DNA from: Glebionis coronaria
Lineage: Eukaryota; Streptophyta; Magnoliopsida; Asterales; Asteraceae
Assembly: GCA_025667525.1 (NCBI GenBank)
Contig: CM046875.1
Location: 292,373,147 to 292,437,146, forward strand
Length of the DNA stretch: 64,000 bases
Direction: 5' to 3'
Part shown: positions 33,898 through 44,782 of the stretch, piece after piece
Numbering within the stretch: position 1 is the first letter of the stretch
How the letters are laid out: each line of letters opens with the position of its first letter
Program-made: the position numbers and the translations under genes
The notes under the pieces: generated by a model
Database searches by the model: none
Seen by the model: the letters and a program-made list of their open reading frames with translations, nothing else
What the model was told of the DNA's origin: nothing

Positions 33898-36800
33898 TGA
33901 TGAGACTGCTTTTATACATAGTCTCATCGTCCAAATTGGGCTTAAAATGCATTAAATATCATCAAAATACCCAAATATATGCTTGTGTTTGTTGCTTGTG
34001 TATTTTAGGTACGGATATTGAGAAAATGACAAAAGATCACAAGCATCATGCAAAAACGAACACGGGAAACGAAGCCGCACGATGAACCAAGCCCTAATAA
34101 AGAATTTTACAAAATCAACCCTTGAAGATTTGAAGAATCATGAAGATTTGTCCTCCAAGTTTGAAGAATTGACACTTTATACCCTTGTATCTTTATAATT
34201 ACAAGTTTGGTCCCTAAAGTTTGTCAAAATTACAAAAAGGACCCTCAACTTTGAAGAATTGGCAAATTTAGTCCCTCAACAAAACTAAATTGTCAATAAT
34301 GGTCCTCCAAGAAGTCAACAAACAAGTCAAGGCCTTGAAGTATGAAGACATGTCAAAATCAGTCCTTGGAATATGAAGAAATTGCATTTTAAGTCCTTAA
34401 AACAAGTTTCAAAACTTGTTGTGCCAAAACTGCCAATGTTCAAAAGTTGATATGTGTTAAATGGGCGTTGATAGGCATTTTATACAAAGTGAACAAAAAA
34501 TGAAAAGTGAAGGACCAAACCTGCCAGACAACCTAAGCTATTCCCTCCACTCACAGCTTGACACCTCACCAACCTTAAACAATCACCCAATCAGCATCAC
34601 CCTTTCCTCCACGTCACTCTCCACTCACTAAAACTGAATAATTAATTCAGATTAACCCTTTCCTCCAAACACCAAGTTTAAATAATTAACCCCCCAAACT
34701 GGATTAAACCCGTCCCTAATCCACCCATAAACCCTAATTTTTCCAGGAAGAACAATGATCAAATCAAAGGGTTTTTGGGTAATTATTTCCAAATCATTGA
34801 TTAACCCTTACTTAAACCCAAAACCACCCTTAAAATCTCATCACCATCACCTCACATGTCTCTCCAACCCTCCCCTTCCCCACTATTCACTCCCAAACAA
34901 AAATGGACAACAAGATCAACAACTCACATCATTTTCGTGTTCTTAAAGGCTAAATGGACGTCCAAGATCCTCTTTTCATTGCTAGCATCCCACAAACTGC
35001 CAAAGATCTTCACATGGCTTTGTTTTGACTGAAAAATTCAAAATCATCCAAGGGCAAGATTGGAAGTTCACTTGTTAGGGTTTCTAGTTTCCATTCAGTT
35101 CTAGAATCACATTGTAGCCTCTATATAAAGGCACTTAGGACGTAGCATTGATCTGTTCTTGATTTTTCTCCTTTTTTCAAAAACCTTGTAAATCCAGTTT
35201 ATGAATTAATATAAATGGTATTGATTTTGTTGATGAGAAATATTGAGTTCCCTTTACATTTCATGTTGATTAAGTTTATTGTTTGAGTTTGGTTTGATTT
35301 TCAGCAAAAAGTTTTAAGTTTTCAAAAGTTTCTGTTTCTTTTTCAAAGTTTTCTTATATCAAAAACTTTCATACAATTCTGATAGAATGGTGATTAAAGG
35401 TGTTACTTTGATGGTATTTGAGCTTGTGTATGTCCATAACACCATGGCTTGTTCTGGTGTAGTGGGTACCCAAGCTTGAAAAGTCCATTTGGTTGGTCAT
35501 TTTTAGTTTATCATAACCTTACCCACAAGCTAAGGCTTTCTTCTAGCTTAATCTATAAGCTAGAAGCAAGCTCTTAAGCTTTTACACAATCCCTTTTGAT
35601 TTCTTTCTTAGCAGGTTCTAAACAAGGATCATATTTCATCCTTTTTGTTAAGAAAAATTCCATCAACATCTTAACAAAGTTCAGCATAAGCCCGGGCTTG
35701 TTTGGAGGTGGTTTTTCAACCACTAAGGGTCCTGGATGTGGGACCCTTAAGGTAGTTCCTTGCTTCTTATTCCAATTTTTAGTTTACTGAAAAATATTGT
35801 GTTTTATATGATTTTGCATGTTGAGTTGTTAAATGTTGGTTCAAGTGTTTGGTTGTGCTCTATTTATGATTATATGCATGTTAGGATTGTTTAAATTCAG
35901 TTTGAATTAGATTTGAGTTGATTTGCTTTGCTAAATTTTGATTTCAGTCAGTTTAAGGAGTGTTTGGGATAAGTGTTCAACTTGCATCTTTGCTATTAAT
36001 CTTGCCTGCAAGCTGGTTAAATTCACTTATTAGGATAAGATAAGGTGTATGCTAGTTGTTTATTGCAGTTTGGTAAGGTTTTAGAGCATTTGCATGTGAA
36101 AATTGTTGAAAACTTAGCTATAATCAGTCATTGCTTGATTTCTGCTTATTTGTGTGAAATTGGTGCTTCCAAGTTGTTAAATCTGATAGAAGTAGGCTTG
36201 TTCTAGGTTTGTGCATTGCCTATTTGCTTGTTGAGTGACTTGTATGCATAATTTGAGCCTTTGAAACTCACTTGTGTGCACACTAAACCAGCAAACACCT
36301 TTAAACTTGTGCATGTTATATCAACAACCTTAATCTGCTTGCTTTGTGTGATTTGATTATTGTACTTGCTTGTTTCTGCTTGTGATTTGACTCCTTATAC
36401 TCCAAAGAGTATAAGGGTGCCCTTTGTATCTAATCAAACATCCACAATCACAAGATCAAGCCCTCTTGATCATAACTGCACAAGTGAATAAACACTTGTG
36501 TGTTCATCAGAAAGTTCATCAGACCTGGGCACATTTTTGATTCAATCTTGCTATAATCTTGTTATTTTGGGTTTGTGTTTGCGTTTTAGTAGTTAATTAA
36601 GTACTTGGTTTGAGTTTTAAAAGTAAAAAAAAAAAATAAAAAAATTGCAAAAAGCTCCCCCTGCCTGGACTCGAACACGCGACCTTGCTTTCCAAGGGCT
36701 AGCGTGTTTACCAGTGATCTAGATGGCTTTTTACGTTTACCTTTCATTTCATTACTTATTTAAGTAGGTTTTGTTTTATAGCTTATTTGGCAAGCAGCTT

Positions 36801-37911
36801 TTAAATAAGCAGTTTCCAACTTATTTCTCTTAGCTTTTTCAAGTTTAGCATTTTTCCTAGGTTTTTATAAGGGGTTTTGACTTTTCTGAGCAAAAAGTGT
36901 ATTTTTCCCATTATTATTTTATTTATTAGGATTATTTTAAGTTTAATTTTTAGAAAGTCATTTAAAAATAGTAAAAGGTAATTTAAAACTCTGAAAAAAT
37001 AGTTTTTAGGTTTTTAATCATATTTCTGAGGTTTACAACTAATTAGGTTTTCAATTTAGCTTATTTTTGATTTTATAGGATTTTAGGGTTTTTAAGCAAC
37101 TTTAAAATTTAATATAAAATTATTAAATAGGTTTCAAAAAATTTGGATTGCACTTTTGTTTTAGTTGCATTATTTAGGATTTTTGGTATTTTTTTAGAAT
37201 TTATTTACAAACTTTTTATTTTTTTGAATATTTTAATATTATTTTATTGCTAAAAATAGAAAGTTGGTTTTTTCTAGTTTTTTCATTTTTCCTAGGTTAA
37301 GGACACTTAATTAGGAGTTTTGTCACTTTCCAAAGATTTTTTAGACTTTTCAATTAATTTCTAGAATTAATTTAAGATTTAATAGATTTTAATAGTTTTT
37401 AAGTGTTTAAAAATAGTTTAATTTGGTTTTAAAACTTTTAAAAATAGTTTTTAGTTTAATTAGGATATTTTTGAGGTTTACAATCTTGTTTAGGGCTTTT
37501 TAATATTTAATTGTGATTTTTAGGGCTTTAATAAGCATTAAAAAGTCATTATTGAATTAATTAAAAGGTTTTAGCAAGTTTGGATTTTTTGTAAACTCTT
37601 AGAATATTATTGGGGATTTTTAGTAATTTTTAGTAATTTTTAGGTTAAAATTTTAATTTTGGCACTATTTACGGTTTTACGTTTCCGCCTTTTTCGTCGT
37701 AGTTTAATCCGTCTTTGTAACCGTCTTTCTCTTCTAATCCCATTTCTTTCTCAATCATATAATCACAAACATTAATCAACTCTTAACACAATGCACTTGC
37801 CTCCTTGGGAAACGAACTTGTTTGGTTATTAGTGCTCGGTTTTCCTAAACCGACACTTAACGCTTACCACTTTTACTTCCTTTTCCTAAAGGTCGTATTT
37901 TACTACAATCA
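33898..37911 (+). repeat. Athila-2 3' LTR
   Basis: Starts TGATGAGACT after the PPT and ends ACTACAATCA at 37911, followed by the target duplication AGCAA. Nearly identical to the 5' LTR; visible differences include a small deletion near 37483 and a longer A run near 36625-36642. Confidence 0.95.
36654..36728 (-). other. tRNA-like sequence, second LTR copy of Athila-2
   Basis: Same antisense unit as 24304-24378 with minor changes. The T runs on its 3' side are retained (36625-36653 region). Confidence 0.6.
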
Positions 37912-38835
37912 AGCAACAACAGCAAATTTAATAAGCGAATAATCCAAATAAGCCACTAAAGCATATAAGCAAAGATCAATCGAAATAAGCAGCAAATTTA
38001 ACCCAATTAAGCAAAATCTAAGAACCACATAAGCTGATAAGTAAAAAAAACCAGTTATAACAGCTAAAAAGAAAACCAAATAAGCAGGATTCTAATTCAA
38101 ATAAGCAAACCAGATTAAGCTATATCTTAATTAAACCGAAAAGCGGATCTAAACCAACAAGAACCAAAACCAAAACTTTAACCAAGATGTAAAACTAACA
38201 AATCCAAACAGTGACTAAAAACAAGTAGATTCAAAAGCAGATTATCAACCAAACAATAAAATAAAACAAGGAAATTAAAAAAAAAAGAAATAAACACCTT
38301 GTGGAGAAACCGTTGTGACGAAGATCGGCGCTGAGCCGTCTTATCAACCGAAAACAAACACCGTCTTCATCATCTCGATTCCAACCACTCGAACCAAACA
38401 ACTTTTCGAACCAAATAGCACCAAACGAACCAAACGAATTTTCTTACCCGAACAGTAATTTTTTATAAATCTCCAGTAGGGAGATTTATTATACTTTTTT
38501 TTTAAACAATAATAATAATATCCGAACAGTAGGTTAAAAAGAATAGGATTAAAGATTGACAGTAACTGAAATTAAATTTAGACTGAAAATTAAATGAGAC
38601 AGAAATAAATTTAAAACTAACTTTTCTTTAATTAAAATCCAAATTACAATACTGGAAAAAAATTACAAGATTAAAACCTTAATCTAAACCCTAAAACTAA
38701 TTTTACTGAAAAATAAAAATTAAAGAAAAGCTATTTGATTACATGATAGATGGGGGTTTTTATAGGGTAACCCCGAACCTTCTAGGTCATCCTTGGTGCC
38801 CAAGGAAATGAATCCTGGCCCTTGATTTCTTCATT

Positions 38836-40210
38836 GAGTAAAATACAAGTTTGCTCCCTGTGGTTTGCCAAAATTGCAGGTTTGCTCCCCAACTTCGAGA
38901 AAGTGCAGGCGGCCTCCCGGAGGACGAAGGTAAGTAGCAACCAACCTCCCTGGAACTAACCTGTGTTAGTTTCTTCTAGTTAACTATGTTTTCCTCAAGG
39001 GTATTTACGTCTTTTGCTTATTTTTTTTCTAAACATACTATATTGATGTTGCAACGACACTCCCTGTGGTTTACAATTAAATAGCCTCCTCTTAACACTT
39101 TTGCAAAAAACACGCTCGGATCAAAACCCCCCTTTTCTAAAAACACATAAACCCTAAATCTATAATAACCAAAAACATACTTATAGCATCATTCATTACA
39201 TTACTAAACAAAAGTAAATGACATGTGGGACACGTAAAGGGAAATTCCATACGCTAGGTGCAAACAAAGACATACATAACATTCATGAGTCTTTTAATTC
39301 TTTCATATTTTTAGTTGGACTTTCTTTCATCACTTCATCACCAATCTCCTTCTTTATAGCAAGAAGGTTCACAGTTTTCTGGGTATCGAGATCTTTGTTA
39401 GATAATTGGAAGTGATCTTTTCACAGATTTTGATTCAATTGTAGAGCTAATTTCTTCCAACACGAGTTTTGTAGATGGGGTGAAGAGTTGTTTCTCTTTT
39501 CAATAGCTGATTTTGTAAGAGTTTCTTTTTCTGGAAGGCTGGATCAATTAACAACACTTGACCTTTATTTCAAACCACGAAGGATTACCAGGTGGGATCA
39601 AAATGTGTATATCCCATTATTCATATTGCTAAGATTAGCATCAGCTAGCTGGTAGTACGGTGTATAGGCAAAATCTTGCTCCAACACCAATGAATCAAGC
39701 AGATAATGAAGAATCTGATGTTCCAAAGGTTGATTTTGAGTCTCATTTGGATGCTGGTAGACTGGAGGCTGAAGAGCGGGTCAGCGAATTGTTTTTGGGG
39801 TCCCAAAAAGATGAAACTGGAAGTGACGATTATGGAGCTACACAGGTTGGTTCTAGTTTGGAAGAAAATACTGTTAATGTAGTAGATGACAAAAGTTCAC
39901 ATAAATCCGGTTTAAAAACAGTGAAACAAACGGTTTAAGAATGGTTGGAACAGTGAAACAAACGGTTTAAAAACAAGGCATAAATCCGAGTGGATTGGGT
40001 AAGCCCATGGACCCAAACCGGGTTAAATATATTTATTTAGGGAATTGACAAATTTACCCCACATAAAATTAGCCTTTTAACGAGAGTTAGTTCTAGGGAG
40101 GTTGGTTGCTACTTACCTTCGTCCTCAGGGAGGCCGCCTGCACTTTCTCAAAATTGGGGAGCAAACCTGCAATTTTGGCAAACCACAGGGAGCAAACTTG
40201 AATTTTACTC
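38836..40210. mobile_element. Non-autonomous Mutator-like element (MULE), 1.4 kb
   Basis: Inverted terminal repeats of about 125 bp (38836-38960 and 40086-40210) begin GAGTAAAAT(A/T)CAAGTTTG and differ at only a few positions. The flanks are the 9-bp duplication TTCTTCATT (38827-38835 and 40211-40219), single at the same place in the undisturbed left LTR. Long TIRs with 9-bp duplications are the Mutator signature. No transposase is encoded; the interior holds one small ORF. Confidence 0.93.
39660..39938 (+). CDS. Small unrecognised ORF inside the MULE
   Basis: Up to 92 codons; the first in-frame ATG is at 39690, giving M-N-Q-A-D-N-E-E-S-D. The product would be acidic and hydrophilic with no recognised motif. 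Just upstream the DNA reads like a decayed coding or untranslated exon. It could be a captured host-gene fragment (Pack-MULE) or a remnant of a MULE protein; I cannot decide between them. Confidence 0.3.
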   Translation: MYRQNLAPTPMNQADNEESDVPKVDFESHLDAGRLEAEERVSELFLGSQKDETGSDDYGATQVGSSLEENTVNVVDDKSSHKSGLKTVKQTV

Positions 40211-41227
40211 TTCTTCATTCTTCTCTCTTTCTCTTTTCTTCTCTTGATCAACGGATGAAAATGATCCGTGAGTCCGGATTGCCAGCATGGCTTGATATGA
40301 TTGGAGGGTTGGTATTGGTGAGGTGTTACCACCAATCAATATCGAGTGTTTAGCCACGTAAGATCAAGGATGTGAGTGGATGATGCGATTTTTTGGGGGA
40401 ATTAATTCCCTTGGTGTGAATTAACCACTTAAACAAAAAGCCCAAATATCTTTTGTGTAATTTTTAAGATGGTAAATTTAGGGTTTATGTAAAAGATGTG
40501 GCTGTGTAAAAAATATGGAGGAGAAAGAAAGTGGGTGAGGGAATGGGGTAATACGTGTAGGGTGAGAGTGTATTGTGTGAGGTGGGGATAAAAAATAAGA
40601 CGTTTTGATATAATAGGTGTGAATTGTTGACCGGGTTTAATGCATATGTTGACCATTTAATTTACCAAATGAACATATAGCACTTAGCCACTTACTCGTT
40701 CCCTGTTTGTGCACACGTTTGGGCTTGGCCCAAATTTCCGTCCGTTTGATATTTGTAAATTGGTCTTTGGCATACTCCCACATTACCTTTCCAATTGGGC
40801 CTTTTGGGCTTTTATTTGAAACATTAATCCAAAAGTAAATAGTTGATTTCCTTAAATGGGCTTTTGGGCCCATTAATCAAAAGTAGGACCCACTTAGCTC
40901 GAATATCTTCAAAAAGATTAAATCCACTTAAAACGAACTTGATTTCGGCTTATTTGATCATTTCTTCAAAACCGTAACGATTTAGCCGGTTTTCGTGATC
41001 TTCGGCACACTTTGGTCTTTTGACTTTGTCTTCGTCTCTTTCTTGACTTTTCTTCGACATTTGACCGTGAAATCCCGTGTTTTCTTTCCTTTTGATCATT
41101 TGTACCTATTTAAACACAAGAACACAAAACCACGCGTAATTCCGACATTTATGATATAAAACACATGATTAGGTCTTGTTTTTCCTTGATTTTAGTGGCA
41201 AAAGGATAAGTGTTTACACACTTATTA

Positions 41228-44200
41228 GGCGAGATGGAGGGTACATCGGGACATGCTGATACCAAGCCGCCTCCTACTACCGGGCGTGTCTATATGACAT
41301 CTCGAGACCATGCCAACAAGTCTACATGTACCATCACTAGACTCTTATATATGTATGGTCAAGCTGCATGCGTTCTTTTCGATACGGGTGCTACTCACTC
41401 GGTTATTTCTACTGCTTATGCTAAGAACATTAGGATGCTCCCAATGACACTAGAAAATAGGCTTACAAATTCCACGCCTTTGAGGGACTCTGTATTAATC
41501 ACCCATGTATACAAGAGTCTTCCCCTAGAATTTGACGATAAGGTTCGACTTGTCGACGCACTTCCGCTGGACATGAATGACTTCGACATGATTTATGGCA
41601 TGGATTGGCTATCCAAGCATCATGCTACCATAGACTGCCATTCATATCGAGTTATCTTCGGTGATGTTATTGCACCAGAGTACATTCATAATGGGTTCAT
41701 AGCCGGACGGTCTGTACAAATCATATATACCCTACAAGCGCGTGCACTACTATCACATGGCTGCGAGGGTTATCTAGCTACGGTTCACGCCATGGATGCT
41801 GAATCTCCATCAATTCAGGATCAACCTATAGTGTTGGAATTCCAAGATGTTTTTCCAACAGAACTTCCGGGCATACCAACTGCACGAGAAGTGGAATTCA
41901 GTATCGAGCTTATTCCAGGAGCTGAACCAATCTCCAAGGCTCCTTATCGCATGGCTCCCATAGAGCTGAAGGAGCTGAAGGATCAACTGCAAGAACTTCT
42001 TGAACGAGGTTTCATTCGACTGGGCGCATCTCCATGGGGCGCACCGGTCTTGTTTGTTAAGAAGAAGGACAGCAGTATGCGTCTTTGCATAGACTATCGC
42101 GAGCTCAACAAGATTACCATTCAGAATAGATATCCACTGCCATGCATTGACGATCTGTTTGACCAACTTCAAGGGGCCAAACACTTTTCCAAGATTGACC
42201 TTAGGTCAGGCTATCATCAGCTACGGGTCAAGGAGCAGGACATCGCTAAGACTGCCTTTCGTACCCGTTATGGCCACTACGAGTTTGTAGTTATGCCATT
42301 TGGTCTAACAAATGCTCCAGCAGTGTTCATGGATTTGATGAACAGAATCTTCCATGAATTTCTGGACAAGTTCGTCATTGTCTTCATCGATGACATCATG
42401 ATTTTCTCAAAGTCCAAGGAGGAACACGAAGACCATCTTCGTACAGTACTACAGATTCTTCGCCAGAAGCAGCTGTATGCTAAATTCTCCAAGTGTGAGT
42501 TCTGGTTAGACAAGGTGGCATTCTTAGGTCACATTGTATCAGCAGAAGGAATCACTATGGATCCAGCGAAGGTTGAGGCCATTACTAAGTGGCCAAGGCC
42601 GACGTCAGCGACGGAAGTCCGCAGTTTCTTAGGCTTCTGGCTATTACTGTAGGTTCGTGGAGAACTTTTCCCGCCTAGCACTACCATTGACCAAACTGAT
42701 GCGGAAAGGGGAGAAATTCGTCTGGACTGAAGATCAAGAGAAGAGCTTTGAAGACCTGAAGCAGAAGCTAGTATCTGCACCTATTCTTACTCTACCATCT
42801 GGTACGGGTGGATTTCAAATCTACAGCGATGCATCGGGGAAGGGACTTGGCTGTGTTCTCATGCAACATGGGAAAGTGATCGCGTACGCTTCACGGCAGC
42901 TTAAGTCTTATGAAAAAAATTACCCCACGCATGACCTGGAACTTCCTGCAGTCGTATTTGCATTAAAGATATGGAGGCACTACTTATATGGAGAATCATG
43001 TGACATTTTCATGGACCACAAGAGCTTGAAGTATATCTTCACTCAGCGTGAATTGAACATGAGGCAGAGGAAATGGTTAGAGTTGTTGAAGGATTATGAC
43101 ATTAATCTATAGTATCATCCCGGAAAGGAAAATGTAGTAGTAGATGCTCTTAGCAGGAAATCCGGAATGATCAACGGCATTAAAATCGAAGAGGAAATCA
43201 TCAGAGACTTGGAGCGACTAGACATCGAGATCATGGTACGTGGAAAGCACGGTTACTAGGCTAATCTTAGAGTAGAACCCGAGTTACTATCTAAGATCAA
43301 GGAAGCTCAGAAGGATGACGGAGAAATCTGGGCGATAGTACAGAATTTGGAGAAGCAGAGGGAATTCAGAGTAGATGCAGATGGTATCGTATGGCAGGGC
43401 ACAAGACTTTGTGTTCCTGATGACCAAGAACTCCAGGAAGCTTTGTTAGCTGAAGCTCATAGCTCCTTATTCTCTATACATCCTGGTTCGACTAAGATGT
43501 ACCATGACATCAAGCAGTACTTTTGGTGGAGTGGTATGAAACAGGATGTGGCCACTTACGTCTCCAAATGTCTTACCTTCCAGCAGGTTAAGATCGAGCA
43601 TCAGTGATCTGGCGGTCTCCTTCAACCGTTAGACATTCCAGAGTGGAAGTGGGACAAAATCACCATGGATTTTGTTATTGGTCTTCCGCCTACCCAGAGG
43701 AAGCACGATGCAATTTGGGTTATCGTTGATCGGCTTACCAAATCAGCTCATTTCTTACCGATCCGTAAGGAAGATCCGGTAAGTAAACTCGCAGATACCT
43801 ACAGAAGAGAGATCATGAGACTCCACGGTGCACCATCCAGCATTGTCTCAGACAGAGATCCTCGATTCACTTCGCGCTTTTAGAAAAGTCTGCAGAAAGC
43901 TTTGGGTACACAACTTAAGCTTAGCATGACTTTTCATCCTCAAACGGACGGACAGTCGGAGCGAACCATTCAGACATTGGAAGATATGTTGAGGTCATGT
44001 GCGTTGGAATGGACGGGTGATTGGGACGATTACATCTGTTTGGTGGAGTTTGCATACAACAACAGTTGGCACGCAAATATCAAGTGTTCTCCATTTGAGA
44101 TGTTGTATGGCAGGAAGTGTCGCGCCCCAATCTGCTGGGATCAGGTTGGCGAGCGAACACTTGAAGGACCGGAAATCATAGAGATGACCAATGAGAAGAT

Positions 44201-44705
44201 CGCAGTAGCTAAGCAGAAAATTCAGGAAGCACGGTCACGTCAGAAGAGTTACGCCGATAAGCATCGTAGGGACATACACTTTAACGTAGGAGATCACGTC
44301 TTCCTTAAGGTTTCACCGGCACGTGGTGTTAGACGCTTCGGGATTAAAGGGAAGCTCAGTCCTTGTTTCATCGGACTGTTTGATATCATTGAACGAGTCG
44401 ACGAAGTATCTTATCGATTGGCGTTACCTCCGCAGCTTTCGCATGTGCACAATGTGTTTCATGTGTCCTTACTCAGAGGGTACCAGTATCATCCCCTTCA
44501 CATGGTTCAGTATCCACTGGAACAGATACGTGAAGATCTCACTTTTATAGAAGAACCCGAACGAGTTCTTGACAAACAAGAACGAGTCATGAGAAAGAAC
44601 ACGATTCCATTCGTCAAAATTCTATGGAGGGATCATACCGAGCGGGAAGCCACTTGGGAAACAGGGGAGTCTATCCGGGCTTCTTACCCTCATTTCATAT
44701 TTTGA
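41228..44705 (+). pseudogene. Chromovirus pol with C-terminal chromodomain, several stops
   Basis: Resumes the gag frame exactly at the duplicated GGCGA. Protease has F-D-T-G-A-T-H-S at D52 (counted from 41228). RT has V-F-I-D-D-I near 42388. A frameshift lies near 42632-42650. RNase H, integrase (H...H...C-L-T-F, where the second zinc Cys is replaced by Phe, then DD35E with S-D-R-D-P-R-F and G-Q-S-E-R-T) and a C-terminal chromodomain (about 44560-44705, LWRDHTEREATWE) follow. Stops lie at 43110, 43258, 43605 and 43881. The chromodomain and Met PBS place it among plant chromoviruses, probably Tekay/Del-like. It would have targeted marked chromatin; this copy is dead. Confidence 0.92.
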
Positions 44706-44770
44706 ATTCGGGTATGTTCTTCTTTTCCAATTTACTTTATCTATAATTCGGGGACGAATTATTCTTTTTA

Positions 44771-44782
44771 GGGGGGAAGAGT
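44771..44782 (+). other. Chromovirus polypurine tract
   Basis: GGGGGGAAGAGT directly precedes the LTR start TGTAAAACC, following the GGGGACGAATTATTC context usual at this place in plant chromoviruses. Confidence 0.85.

Larger units (their letters stand above)
21555..37911 (+). mobile_element. Athila-2, complete element with 5-bp target duplication
   Basis: Complete LTR (21555-25570), tRNA-Asp PBS, gag, pol, 3' non-coding region, PPT and LTR (33898-37911). AGCAA at 21550-21554 is repeated at 37912-37916. It is inserted in the 5' LTR of Athila-3. The two LTRs differ at few positions over the long stretches I compared, so insertion is recent. Confidence 0.96.
12070..41227 (-). mobile_element. 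Athila-3, non-autonomous Athila element on minus strand
   Basis: Two LTR copies flank a 6-kb internal region (14791-20775). The left copy (12070-14790) is the 3' LTR. The right copy (20776-21554 plus 37917-41227) is the 5' LTR and is itself split by Athila-2 and a Mutator-like element. The PBS is tRNA-Asp type and the PPT faces the left LTR. The target duplication is GGCGA (12065-12069 and 41228-41232). Coding content is gag-protease plus one unfamiliar ORF. RT, RNase H and integrase are absent, so enzymes must come in trans. Confidence 0.92.
37917..41227 (-). repeat. Athila-3 5' LTR, remaining segment (interrupted by a Mutator-like element)
   Basis: Resumes the LTR after the Athila-2 insertion and matches the left copy from about 12854 to 14790, with a 1.4-kb insertion at 38836-40210. 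A 14-bp stretch near 40770 is missing relative to the left copy. It ends TTATTA at 41227, followed by the target duplication GGCGA. Confidence 0.92.
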
